Positions 45,178-57,193 of a DNA stretch of 64,000 bases are shown in pieces; positions within the stretch are counted from its first letter, which is position 1; each line of letters starts with the position of its first letter. This DNA is from Sesamum alatum. Taxonomy: Eukaryota; Streptophyta; Magnoliopsida; Lamiales; Pedaliaceae. A program made the translations under genes and the position numbers. The stretch is taken from assembly GCA_034509735.1 (NCBI GenBank), contig JACGWO010000001.1, positions 35,157,966 through 35,221,965 on the forward strand, given 5' to 3'. The notes under the pieces were generated by a model. That model worked only from the letters and a program-made list of their open reading frames with translations, was not told where the DNA came from and did not search any database.

Positions 45178-46950
45178 TTTAAATCTACATTTAAAAAAAC
45201 AGAGTTCGCGATCATCCGAATTTAAAAGACGGAGGTTTGATAAATAATTAAATGCTTGGTCTTTAGTCATTTAATGCTCCCACTATTTATATAAAAACAC
45301 GATACTCTCAAACGTTGTTTTCGGGAAACCTTTTCCTAGTGGGCTTGGGATCCACAGCGAATTTTCCCATACCCCACTTTTACGATTCGCATGGGAAGAA
45401 TCCTGTGGGAGGTATGCCATACCATTCTCGCTCCACGAGATTCTCAAGATTATTGCCTCACCCTTTTACATGATCCCGAGGACTCCAAGTGAATCATGCT
45501 AATCGAGTGTTAGACCCGACCCAATCAACCGAATCATAGACCCGCTGATACCTCCACGACTCGTGAGACAGGTAACAGTGGTCTACTTTTCGTTCATGAC
45601 ACAGTGCAGATTCTTTTAAGTACGATAGACGTGCCACGACTCGTGAGACCACACTATCGACCTAAATTAGCTTCCTCACTATGCCATGGACTGGAAAGCA
45701 TGGACAAACTCCAAGAGTCCATGTCCATTTTTGTCTAGGGCCTAATATTTGGACATTGATCCAACCAATGTGAGAGTAGTAAATGACCGAGATCTCATAT
45801 GTATAAATATAAACACATTCATCCATAATGCGTAAATAAATAAATTGTATCCCATAGCAGTTATATGATAAATAAAATCCATTCATCCATCATAACAACC
45901 ACATGCAAAATTAAAGCCTAGCACACCCCTGTTGGATGATCACGAGCCTGAATCCTATGCGACCCACTGAGCCCGCAGTGGATCTATGGTCAATCTAAGG
46001 TTGGTCCTACACTATTACATTAATAGTAACCCAATCATCATTCTGATGGGCCTTAGTCTCTTTCTCATTCATTTCTTCATGGAAACGCCTTGGATCCTCC
46101 ATTCTGGGTTCTCCATGTGGACCTTCCTTCTTCTCCACCAAATACATTAAAAATTAAAACCTCACTCCTATTCTACTCTTATTACATATTAAGAAGAAAC
46201 CCCAGCAAAAACCCAGGAGGAGTACATTAGGAGGGAGGAAGAATGTCTTATTATTCCAAGGCAACTAGAAGGGGAGAAGGAGAAACCAGAAAAAGAGGCA
46301 CACGGGCCCAACATAAAATTAAACCATACATTCGGTCTAGGGCTCGTGATCATCCATTTCCACATGGTCGGCAGCTTTCTGCACAGCCACGTGACGGCAG
46401 GCTGCCGCGCGCAAATGGCTCCAATGCCCGCACACGCCAGTCTACCGGCCGCCAGGGCGCGCCTGCCCTACGCGCGCGCGCGCGCCTGGAGCCGCCGCCT
46501 CGTGCGCGCGCTCGCCCGCCGCCTCTCTGGCCGCTCGTCCCGGCGCGCAGGCGCCCCAGCGTGCTGGGCTAGTGCGCGCACGCGGGCTTCATTGCCCGCA
46601 TGCGCGCGCGCCGGCCACTCGTCTGCGCCTGTCGCCCGGCCGCGCCACCCGGTAGGCCTGACTGCGCGCGGCCGGGCGACAGGCTCCTCTGCCTGCGTGT
46701 GTCCACCTCGCCTGGGAGCTCATGGGCGCGGTCAGCCACCGGCTGGCCGCGTGCTGCGTTTCTCCGTTTCATTTGATTTTTGCCTCCGTTTCCCAAGAAA
46801 AAATAGAAAATTCCAACATACCAAAAATCATACGAAGTGAAAGCAAGAAAAACGACATGCTTTAACGATAAAAATATCAAGAAATAATTAAAACATGCTA
46901 AACACATTTTTCATGCTTAAAACGCACACAAAACCCTAGGCCTATACACC
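45178..46950 (-). other. Element C untranslated leader
   Basis: Reverse complement of the family leader. The conserved stem-loop is near 45962-45985 (loop AGCCCG on the plus strand). The GC-rich block is shorter here, 46376-46770, and has the minus-strand hairpin CAGGC-AGAGGA-GCCTG near 46680-46695. CACGACTCGTGAG palindromes lie near 45557 and 45637. No coding sequence is supported. Confidence 0.8.
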
Positions 46951-46967
46951 GAACCGGGCTCTTACCA
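46951..46967 (-). other. Element C primer binding site (2 bp lost)
   Basis: The minus strand reads TGGTAAGAGCCCGGTTC, lacking two bases of TGGTATCAGAGC; it sits one base inside the 5' LTR. Confidence 0.82.
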
Positions 46968-46968
46968 C

Positions 46969-48932
46969 TGAAAGCCTGGGATAGGCGTGTGGATCGTCCC
47001 GAGAATAGCGCAAATGCGAAAGTGCGTTATAAATTTAAATTGCAGGATTTAAACATGCGTAATACATATAAAATTAAAACACATTCAAGGGGTGTGCCCT
47101 TGAAGTTCCCGGGTGTTCGGTGTATCTCATGTATTAAAAACATACATGCAATCATGGAGGCCATAGGATTTCTAAAATAAAAGAGGACGAAAACGTAAAT
47201 AGAGACCTACCGGTTCGTCGTTTTCCTCTTCTAACTGGTACTCGCGTTGTTCCCCGATTTGCTCCAAATCTCGTACGTGAGATCCTCTAAGTCGTGACAC
47301 GCAATCCGCCCACGTATCTTGGACAAGTATTTTATTTGGAGAGGATGGATCAATCACACGTTATTATTTAACGGGATTAATCCTCCTTTTGTTCAATTGT
47401 TAAAACAAAAGAACAAGAACAATTCTTGGAGAGAGAGGCGGACAAGAGAGGGCGAGAGAGCATACGGTTTGTGTGTGTGTGTGTGTGTGTGTTGAAGAAT
47501 CATCATGTCTCTTAAGGTGAGGAGGTAGGAGTATATATAGAGGAGGAGTTTAATCTTCTTCAAACTCCAACTCTAAGAACACTAATTTGACTAGGATTTT
47601 GACCTAGTCAAAGTCCTAGTCAAAGTAGTAATTTGACCTAGTCAAATTAATCCTAGCTATCCATCTCTCCTTTTATTCTCAACCATTAATTTAATTTAAT
47701 AGAATATTTAAAACCTATTTAAATATTCCAAGGGCAATAAATAAATATATTAAATATAAATATTTATTCTAAGCCCATTAAATTAATTTTCTAATAAATC
47801 TAATTTATTAGATAAATCCATTTTATCCAATAAAAGAAATCAATTCCTTCCAAGAAAATTAAGGACCCGATTAAATCCAATTTAATCATTCCATTTCTCT
47901 AAATATTTAATTCTAAATTAAATACTTTATGTGTGCGGATAGTGTGTGACTCTTTAGGTTCACCTTCAGCTACACTTGGTCGGATTCCTAGAATCCGCCC
48001 GTTACCATAGGTGGCTATCTAGCAACGGTCCATGGCACTAGAGACTAGGTGAATATATGGGGATGAACATTTAGGCTCTAACAGTACACTTGTCCTTCCG
48101 TCTACAGTCTCACCACTTAGGGTCTAGGGCACGGAAAATGTAGGTGCCCATTTTGGACCTAAGTGTCGGTCTGTCCTTTATTAAACGCCGCAAGGGAAAC
48201 CTTCCCTTCTGTTCAGTTACTTTGGCCACAGATTATAGGGACAAGACATAGAGCATTTGTGAGACTCAACTGTCAAATGCCTTTTGACAGGAGACAGATC
48301 CTTTCTTGGAAACTACTGTCACTCTGTACATTGGAGCTGCGCTAGACATGGCTTATGACTACTCAAGTGGCAATCTCTCATCATATCTAAGATACAGCCC
48401 TGATGTACAGGTAAACTCAGCAGTTCCTCAAGTCAAAGGACTTGACCTGTATTGTTGGAACCGGGAACACACGTCACACCTAACCGATCCTACTCAAGGT
48501 CCTCCGTAAGACGGTTCCCGCGAGTCAGCTCAGTCAGCTGCTCCCTAGCGAGCTAACCCACTAACACTGCTTAGACGACCCTCGTCACCCGTCGATGAAA
48601 TATGATAGCAGATGCTTAGTGCAAGTCTCAAGGGGAATCTCGGTACCCATTTTGGAGATTCCTTGACTTGGAGTTTTCTAGACTGATTCGGCAGGACTGA
48701 TTTCATGGATCTACCTCCAAGCGTAGTCCCAGTCCTCGAAATGTGTTTTCAGTCCGTGGGCTTTGTTTGCGTAGTGAACAGAAATATAAAGCAGATAAAG
48801 TGAACACAAACAAAGTAATGCCAAATGAATATCACTTCTTATTCATTAATAATTTATCAAATCCTTGAAATTGTTTAGACATAGGTTACATTTTTCCCAC
48901 CAAGATTGGCTACATGGTCACCTATTCTAACA
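46969..48932 (-). repeat. Element C 5' LTR
   Basis: A 1964-bp LTR, TGAAAGCC...TTCTAACA, followed by the TSD CAGAT (48933-48937). Minus-strand TATA box TATATATA at 47532-47539. Some 40 bp shorter than its partner in places (for example near 47320 and 48365). Confidence 0.93.
47470..47492. repeat. (GT)n microsatellite in C 5' LTR
   Basis: About eleven GT units, at the place where the sister LTRs have only short interrupted GT or CA runs (for example 10817-10834). It lies just downstream of the promoter in element orientation. A local expansion. Confidence 0.85.
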
Positions 48933-48937
48933 CAGAT

Positions 48938-50420
48938 GAGAATGGAATTCTCAGTCAGTGGAATTCTTCCTATAAGGACCATGGTTGAACGGTCTCTGAT
49001 AAGGGAGAAATCGAACTTGTTATACTTGGTTCGATCGGGGTTTCACTGGATTACCTTAAACCGTCTAGACATGGACTAGAAAGGTTGTCAAGTTGAGACA
49101 CATGGCATTTTCTAATAGTCATGATCTAGTTGTCATATAGGATATGGTTTGGCAAGCCTACATCCTACAAAGTTCTTGAGTACATGGGATGATCCCATAT
49201 ACGTCAATGGACTAGTGGGAGACAAATCAGACTAGGTGTCTGATTTGTGCAGGTTTAATGCAGAATAATGTAAATATCATTTGTAATTATGTTATTCCAC
49301 TGACTAGGGATAACCAGAATACCCTTAGTTACTTGAGAGGTATAGGTTTCTGGGCCAGTCCGGTCAATTGGATTATCATCCAAAAGATACAAGGAGAAGC
49401 GATGTTGGACATCGGGTTTGGATCAATGGCTTAGAGCTATTGGATCCATCATGAAAATTCAAACTGGGTTTGAAATTTTGTATAACTGGAATATTCATTT
49501 TGACGAGTTCATACGGAGTATGACTCGATCATTAACAGGCTTTAGGGTCAGTGGGAGGATAGTTTTGCTCCAAGTGTTAGTGTGTAACGTCTAATTCATT
49601 TGGAATGAATTTAAGACGTTAGGAAACACTAAAACACGAGCATTATTCACGCAATTCTCCATGATAGGAATTGGATTCCTTTATACACGGTTAAGCTGTT
49701 CAAAACTCAGTCACGTTAGACTGATGAGAAAGGTTAGATGTTTGACATCCCCTACATCTTTGCCTTAGGCAACATGAAAATATTGTTCGTGCATTGGGTC
49801 TGATGTTGTGTATACTTTGGGTATAACAATGATTATTGGGCTTGTGCCGAGAAGGCAGTAGACAGCTGTTGAGAATATCTTTAATACCTGAATAAGGATT
49901 AAAGAAGCGTTCTTAATGCACGTTTTGTGGAGGGTTGATTCTAGAAGGCTATAGCGATACTAGCTTCCAAAATCATGTGAATAATGTTTAGTCTCAAGAT
50001 GTATGTACATTTGGACTTAATGGTGAGTGTGGTAGCTTGGAAATGTTTCAAGCAGGATACCACGACATGTCATTATAAAAGTCGAATGTATGGAGATTTT
50101 GAAAGTCGTTTCTGGAAAGTGGTTTGGATTGAAAACTGCATCCGTAGGATGGATGTGGTACCTAGCACAGCCGAGCCAGTAGTTGCCTTGGAGGCGAACA
50201 ACTAGGCTTTGGCAAAAGCCTTTTGGGCCGGAGATCTCATCACAGATCTACGGAAAATTCTTAGACAACCACCATTTGCAGGCAACAATAGTAGGAAGAG
50301 GTGACCCGGTTCGACCTTGTCACTTCGGCAAAGAAATATAGTAGATCTACGAGAACGAGCCTGTATCTACATTGCTCATGCTCAGAAGGCTCTGAACCAG
50401 ATGGGTAATTGCTTTGTGGT
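48938..50420 (+). pseudogene. Element B pol, 3' half (integrase end, RT, RNase H)
   Basis: Plus-strand pol, resuming where 10270 stopped. Matches to integrase (near 49000-49220), RT and RNase H are weak and frequently interrupted. The YVDD site is destroyed (VSV-stop near 49578-49590). RNase H is visible as SQDVCTFGL, VAWKCFKQDT and VWIENCIR (49984-50205), ending before the PPT at 50421. It is the most diverged pol of the window, consistent with B being older than C. Confidence 0.75.
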
Positions 50421-50432
50421 CAAGTGGAAGAT
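50421..50432 (+). other. Element B polypurine tract
   Basis: CAAGTGGAAGAT directly before the 3' LTR; the family form is CAAGTGGGAGAT. Confidence 0.8.
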
Positions 50433-52589
50433 TGTTAGAATAGGTGACCAGAAAGTCAATTAGATTGGCTGTTCTGGGAACTATTCGTCGATCTTTATCA
50501 AAGTAATATTATACTGATGGAGAAAGTAAGCATTCATCACTAGAAAAATGTGTTTGTTGTGCTTACTACTCACATTGAATGGTGTTTCAGTCTCACAACA
50601 AATTCCCATAGACCGATTGGTTAAACCTATTGAGTTGAGCTGCGCATAGGTTGGTGGCTATTAAACCAACTCCTTGATGGGTCGGTCTGAAACGTTCCAA
50701 GTCGAGGACCTCGAGACTGGGCCTCGAGTACCCTATAGAGACTTGCACTAAGTATTGCATTCACTGGGTGAGTGCCGAGTTTCATCGGTGCAAGACGTAG
50801 GTCGTCTATGCAATTTTAATGGGTTGGTTGGCTAGGTAGTCGACTAACTGAATTGACTCGCAGAAATTGTGATATGGAAGTCTTGGAGGCTTGGTTGGTA
50901 TGATTGGAATTCCCGATTCTGATAGTACGGGATTAGTCCTCAGACTTGAGGAATCATGGCAGTCGCATGCATATGAAGGTTGTATCTTGGATCTGGCGAG
51001 GGGTGACCGTGTCTTTGATATGGTCATTATAAGCCTTGTCCAGTGCAGTCGGAGTATGTAGTGAGGATGGTGGATTCCAAGAGAGAATCTGTCCCCTGTC
51101 AGTATTTGACAGCTATGTCTCCTCTGCGCTCTGAGATGATTTCGACTCATTTTAGTCTACGGCCGTAGCGATTGGTTGAGTAGGGAATGGTTCCCTAGGT
51201 CGATCAATAGAGTCAACCCGTCTCGAGTTTGTCGCATAGTTGTCTAGTCCAGGATGGGAACTGACGCCCAATTCCATGCCCTAGACTAAGGCCGGGAGAT
51301 GGTCGACAGAAGGACTGTACCTGTATGGAATTCGGAGCCTAAATGTTCACGCCAACATTCACCTAGTCTCTAATGCCATGGACCGTTGCTAGACGGCTAC
51401 CCATGGTAACGGGCATTTCTAATTAATGGTTAATCAGAAATAATAATTAAATTGGATTTAATTAATCAATTGTGTTGGACAAAAGCCCAAGTCTAGCTGA
51501 GGGTGAACCTAAAGAGTCATACACAAATCACTATGGAGGTAGTGGAATTATTTGGAATTAATTCTGGAAGAAATGAATTAAATTAATTCAAGGAGAATAT
51601 AAATAATTGGATCATTTATTGGGAAAATCCATTGGATGGATGGCCCAAGAATTAATTAATTGGATTAATTAATTTTTGGCGTAATACCTTTAAATTAATT
51701 GAATTAATTTATTGGATTTCGTTTAATTAATTGATTGGATCAATTAATTAGTGTTTGAGCTTATGTTTATTTAATTGGATTAAATAAACTTTTGGATTTC
51801 AATAAGGTTTAAAATTAATTGGATTAATTTAAAAATCTAGGGATCACTTGATTTAATGTGATTAAATCAGGACCAGTCAAAACCGGTCCATGACTTGAAA
51901 TCAAAGCTCAAAGGTTTGATGCAAGTTTAAGAGGAGATGAAAGTCCTCCATGTAAGCAATGATGTGCTTCCATGTAAGAAATGATGTGGCTTTCCATATT
52001 GGCTAGGTGGTCCACATATTGTGCTAACATGGTTGGAGTTTGAGCACAAGTTGTGCATTAGTGTGTAGGTGGTTTTGGAAACTACCTACAACTACACATC
52101 ACATGCATACACTTTTCAACTCCCTAAATTGTACACTCTTGCACACCCATTTTTGGGTTCTCTTTGAATTAGATTTAAGATGAGAACATGAGAAATACGT
52201 ATACACTAATCAATAGTGTAATACGTTTTTCGTTTCTTATTTGATCTAGCTTCTACCTAGCAGTAGATGTAGATTTGCTTCCATTGCTGTGGTGTGGACA
52301 AATTAGAGGGGTTCTAATTTGAATCCTAAGGTGAATGGAAAGGAACGAAAAAAGAATCAAAGCTTATTGCCGTTTTACATGTGAAATAAAAAAGGTGTCT
52401 TCCGATTTTAATTATGGTACTTTTTCATTTCCTCCTCTAGCCACATGTTAAGTATGGTTTTCTTTATGTTATGATGCTTTTGAATACACCGAACGCCCGA
52501 GAATTCAAGGGGAACACCCCTTTGAAATTATTTTAATTTCTTTTACTTTTACGCTTCCGCCGAGTTCCCGGACCATACCGATTCTTTCA
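50433..52589 (+). repeat. Element B 3' LTR
   Basis: A 2157-bp LTR, TGTTAGAATAGG...GATTCTTTCA, partner of 4697-6864. It retains the terminal CA that its partner lost. The segment before the end (CGAACGCCCGAGAATTC...) matches the U5 of the other LTRs. No clear TATA box. Confidence 0.92.
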
Positions 52590-52594
52590 GCATC

Positions 52595-53990
52595 GCGTTC
52601 CCGTATGTCTTGGATCCTTGTCCAATTGACTGGTCACGCTTAGAAAGCCATACCGTATGGGAGGGCGAGGCACTCTAACTGACCTATGGAGAACGGGAAC
52701 GTCAGTGGTGACTGTGGGTGCAGACATAATAGGAGCTGGCGATTCAGGTACTGTGGCTGGCTCTTCCTGAGGTTGTTCGACATGCCTGGCATGCTAAATC
52801 TCGCGAGGTCACTTAACCTATTGGGTATCTATCCTGAACCTCTCGGTGAGGTATTCGCAGCTTCTAGAATCAATGACTGATTTGTCTCACTTGATTCAAG
52901 GATCAGATCATCATGTTGGACACCTACTGGAAATCTTTGTTCCAAGAATATTGCGTTCCTTGAAACGAACACCTTCTGTTCCAAGGGGTCATAGAAATAA
53001 TAACCTGTAGTTTCTTTAGGGTATCCAACGAGCCTGCACAAACTAGACTTTGGTTCTAGTTTGTCTCCTACTAACCTCTTAACGTATGCAGGCTAACCCA
53101 CACTTTCAAGTGGTTGTAGGATGCAGTCTTGCCGTGCCATATTTCATATGGTGTTTGGGTAACTGCACTGGTCGGCGCTAAGTTTAACAGCTTGGTTGCG
53201 GTTTTCAGAGCGTAGCCCCAAAAAGACAAGGGCAATTCGGTAAAACTCATCATGGATCGGACCATGTCTAACAAGATTCGATTCCTCCTTTCAGAGACGC
53301 CATTTAATTTCGGTGTCTAGAGAGGTTTCTATTCAAAGACTACACCGTTTTCTTTGAGATAATTAAGGAATTCGGTACTAAAGTATTCGGCCCCTCGGTT
53401 TGACCACAGGTTTTTAATTTTGCAGCCGGTTTGGCTCTCAACTCAATTCTGAATTCTTTAAACCTCTTAAGAGCTTCAAACTTGTACCTCATTAGGTAAA
53501 CATACAGTACCGTGAATGATCATCGGTGAAGGTTATGAAGTGGGAGAACCCACCTCGGGATTGCGTCCTTAGTGGTCCATACACGTCAGTATGGACCAAG
53601 TCTAACAGACCTATGGCAAGCCTGCTTTGCCCTACAAAGGACTTCTTGGTCATTTTCCATTTAAGGCAGGATTCACAAGTTGGTAGATCACTCAAATCCC
53701 CAACCTCTAGGTTATTTGAGTCTACCAATTTCTTCATCCTTTCTTGGGAGATATGACCTAGCCTTGCACGCCACAGTCGTGCGTTCCCATCATTTTCTAC
53801 TTTACATTTGTGTTGAGCTATCATGACGAAATTTGTTTGTTGTAAGATATAGAGACCGTTATTAAGCGTACCAAGCAGATGAGTAAATCCACCCTTCATC
53901 AAATAAAAGCAATTTTATTGATTGAAAACTCATAACCACTATTGTCTAACAATGGAATGGAAATGATGTTTCTAATCATGCTAGGTACAT
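52595..53990 (-). pseudogene. Element A pol: RT N-terminus, linker and integrase
   Basis: Minus-strand pol to the right of B. From left to right: RT N-terminal and linker region (52595-52830), the conserved post-integrase FYDPLEQKVFVSRNAIFLEQ segment (52920-53010), the integrase core (53071-53274, MLDMVRSMMSFTELPLSFWGYAL), DRGG region near 53390, and the HHCC zinc region (53700-53800; LWRARLGHISQ, so the first His reads Arg, then CESC). Open frame 53492-53902 covers the N-terminal part. Frameshifts near 53060-53110, 53300-53470 and 53910. Confidence 0.83.
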
Positions 53991-54180
53991 AATAAACTTG
54001 CTCTAATTCTATACTAATACGATCACTAACTAGTAAGGTGGCGGATCCTATTGCTTTTGTCGAGATGGCCTTGCCATTTCAAAGCTTTAGGACTATTTTA
54101 CCGTTACTCAACCTTCTGCTTCTTTTGAACACCTAGAAGTCATTGTAAATGTGAACTCCACAGCCAGTATCTAATACCCA
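53991..54180 (-). pseudogene. Element A protease
   Basis: Minus-strand protease. The active site DTG is intact in LDTGCGVHIYND (54133-54175). The C-terminal half (LEQVYYVPSM codons, 53970-54040) is in another frame. The first part is in the same open frame as gag (54133-54615). Confidence 0.82.
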
Positions 54181-55087
54181 AGAGGCAGAGTTAGTAATCA
54201 TATTAACCTCAATCAGAAAAATACCTTTCTTGGAGAGGAGTTTGGGGTAATCCCTCTTCCAATGCCCTTTCTCACAGCAATGAATACATATGTCATTTTC
54301 CCTCGACTGTTGCTTTGAGTCAACCTTCCTTTTCCCTTTGCCTTTCCCCACCTTGGCAACGGGAACACTCTTAGTGTTGGTAGCGGCTTTGATGGCCTTT
54401 CCCTTTCCCTTCTTCGTTTTCCAACGTCCGACACCCTTGCCTTTCGTCTTGGAAGTGGAAGCCTCTCCAAACAACACCGACGGCGTAGACTTCTTAGTCG
54501 TTGCCTCGTATTTCACCAATATATTGATAAACTCATGGATACCCTTCTCAAGAGTATTCATGATGTAGTTAATAATGAATTGGTCGAAGGAGGGTGGGAG
54601 TGACTGAAGGATCACATCAATTTATGTCTCGTTATTGAGCCCTGCCTTGGGGTCTTTGAGCTTTTCCACCAAGGTAATCATCTTGACCTCATGCTCATGT
54701 ACATAGGACCCCTTAGTCATTTTGGTTCCAAAGAATGCCTTCACCGCGACATACATAGTATGCCAGTCCGGGACTGCATAGCAATCCTTCAAGCGAGCCA
54801 TTATGGAAGGGACATCGTCTAGCCTCTCATACTGCTTTTGAATCTCATTCGTCATAAAGGCAAGTATGATGCTACGGACTTTCCGGTTATCCTGATGCCA
54901 AGTCTCGAACGTCTCACGTTCTTCTGGTGTGGATCCTTCCGGTAAGGTCCGAGGAAATGACTCATCCATGACATAGTCTTGGTTCTCGTAATCTAGGACT
55001 ATCCTCAGATTGCGCAACCAGTCGTTGTAATTGGTTCCCTTAAACTTGTTTGTCTCAAGTACAGTTTGATAATGGGTTCTTAGACAT
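54181..55087 (-). pseudogene. Element A gag
   Basis: Minus-strand gag from ATG 55085-55087. A small indel after eight codons shifts the frame; the rest is open in two blocks, 54622-55017 (WLRN-type start, ERLDDVPSIMARLKDCYAVP) and 54133-54615 (SLPPSFDQFIINYIMN, lysine-rich stretch, zinc knuckle CIHCCEKGHWKRDYP). In the knuckle the last Cys reads Tyr, so zinc binding is lost. The boundary near 54620 is a frame break at the KAGLNNET codons. Confidence 0.85.
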
Positions 55088-57173
55088 TTTAAATCTACAT
55101 TTAAAAATAGAACTTAATCAGCAGAATTAAATAAAAGCTTTTAATAAATATTAAAGACTTGGACTTCAGTCATTTAATTCTCCCACTATTTCTATGAAAA
55201 TACGACACTCTCAAACGTTGTTTTCCAAAAAAAATTTTCTAGTGCGCTCGGGGTTCACAGTGATACCTTCCATGCCCCGCTTTTACGATTCGCATGGAAA
55301 ACAACCTGTGGGAGGTATTCCATACCATTCTCGTTTCACTAGATTCCCAAGATAACTGCCTCACCTTTTACGTGATCCTGAGGACTCAAAGCGAATCACA
55401 TTATTCGGGCATTAGACCCGACCCAATCAACCGAATCATAGCCCTCACTACTACCCCCACGACTCATGAGATAGGAAACAGGAGTGTACTCTTCGTTCAT
55501 GACAAAGTGTAGCTTCTTTTAAGCACGATAGTCATGCCACGATCGTGAGACCACACTATCGACTGAAACTAGCTTCCTCACTTTGCCATGGTTGGAAGGC
55601 TTGGACAAACTCCTAGAGTCCTAGTCTATTTTATTAAGGGTCTAATATTCAACTTGGTCCAACCAAGTGAGAGTTTGATGACCGAGATCTCATACATACA
55701 TACATTAATTCATAATTCATTATAAAGATTTGCAAACCATAGCAATAGTACGATAAATAAAAGCCCAGCACACCTCTGTTGGATGATCACAAGCTCGAAT
55801 TTTATGGGACCCACTAAGCCCGCAGTGGATCTATGGTCAATCTAAGGTTGGTCCTACACTATTACATTTAATAATAGCAACCCATCAACACACTAATGGG
55901 CCTTGCCTCCTTCTCCGCCGAGCCTCCATGGAACTCCTTGGATTCACCTTGGGTTCTTCTTTATGGGCCATCCTTCATCTCCACCATGGAAATAAAATAA
56001 TAAAGTACTACCTCACCACTGTACTACTCTCATTAGAAATTTAAAAAGAAACCCTAGCGATAACCTGGGGGGAGTACAATTGCAGGAAGATAGAAAGCCT
56101 TATTATTCCAAGGCAACTAGACTAGAGGAGGAGAAAATAAAAGAGGCACATAGACCCAACATAAAATTAACCATACATTCGGTCTAGGGCTTATGATCAC
56201 CCATTCCAATCAACACACATAATTCATGATATCAAATCATATAATTCACACACATAAGCCATGATATCCAGTCACCTAATTCATTAAGGAATTAAGAGAA
56301 CAAGGCATACATGTAAACTTAGTGTAACATTATTAATCCTTTTCTTGTTAGGAGAACCTTTCCTCATTATTCAAAAATAGTGAAATTTTTGAGGTTCAAA
56401 ACCAAACAAAATAAAATACTTTTTCCAAATAATGTCTTCATGAAAACATACAAAATAAATAAAATAATTTTTAGAAAATATTACAAAAAACTAAAGAAGC
56501 AAGAAAAACCATTGGAACGGCCAAGGACCATCACTGCCGGCGGTGGCCTACTAGGGCTGGCGAGCTGGCAGGCCCCTGCCTACAACCTGCGCGCACAGGG
56601 CCTGCCTGTCCGGGCGCGCGCGCGCGAGGCCCCTGCCTGCTTGCGCGAGCGCCTGGCCGGTCCCTGCGCACGCGGCCGTGGGCGTGCACTGCCTACCTGC
56701 CTACGCACTGGCCACGCTGGTCGGGCCGCCACGCAAAGGCGCCCCTGCCCTTCAGCCTGCGCTTGCGCATTGGGCGCGCAAGCTCCGTTGCCTGTGTGCG
56801 GGTGCACCTGGCGGCGCAGCATATGTGCGCGCGCGCGGTCTGACTAACCATGCGTCTGCCAATCGTGCGTGCCTGGCCGCACATCCAGCCCGGCCGGCCG
56901 GCAGCGCCTGCAGTTGCCTGCGCCCGCGCTGTGTGCGCCTGGCCGTGAACGCGTAATTAGCTGCCGCCTATGTTGTTTTCTTTTTTTGTTTTATTTTTTA
57001 TTATTTCTGCACTATTTTCCAAGAAACCAACAAATACCAAGAACACCAAGAACTCATGTATGATAAACGACATGAAAACGACATGCTTGAGAAACATAAA
57101 TTAAGAAACACATAACTCATGCTTTTACACGTTTTCATGCTTTAACACATATAAAACCCTAGGCCTATACACC
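55088..57173 (-). other. Element A untranslated leader
   Basis: Same plan as in E. Conserved stem-loop remnant near 55808-55832 (loop AGCCCG on the plus strand). GC-rich block 56510-56955, with the minus-strand hairpin CAGGC-AGGG-GCCTG near 56628-56642. Open frames across this block are compositional. Confidence 0.78.
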
Positions 57174-57192
57174 GAACCGGGCTCTAATACCA
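57174..57192 (-). other. Element A primer binding site
   Basis: The minus strand reads TGGTATTAGAGCCCGGTTC, one transition away from the intact initiator tRNA-Met site, one base inside the 5' LTR. Confidence 0.88.
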
Positions 57193-57193
57193 C

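Larger units (their letters stand above)
10276..48932 (-). mobile_element. Element C: Ty1/copia retrotransposon (interrupted by S1 and D)
   Basis: A minus-strand element with 3' LTR at 10276-12272, PPT, pol, gag, leader, PBS and 5' LTR at 46969-48932. The 5-bp TSD is perfect: CAGAT at 10271-10275 and at 48933-48937, and the integrase of B reads on across it. This proves that everything between, over 38 kb, came in at or after this one insertion. Gag and protease of C are interrupted by the solo LTR S1 and the large D/E/F nest. Confidence 0.92.
4697..52589 (+). mobile_element. Element B: older Ty1/copia retrotransposon (interrupted by C)
   Basis: A plus-strand element with two LTRs of one distinctive subfamily (both begin TGTTAGAATAG and share ACCAGAAAGTCAATTAG), a PBS, leader, gag and pol. 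The flanks are ACATC (4692-4696) and GCATC (52590-52594): a 5-bp TSD with one A/G change, and the interrupted minus-strand pol of A reads continuously across it. The inside is split by C in integrase. Its coding region is the most decayed in the window. Confidence 0.88.

Noticed and set aside
46243..46907. ORFs over the GC-rich block of C
   Set aside because: Compositional, as in E and F.
56380..56956. ORFs over the GC-rich block of A
   Set aside because: Compositional, as in E and F.
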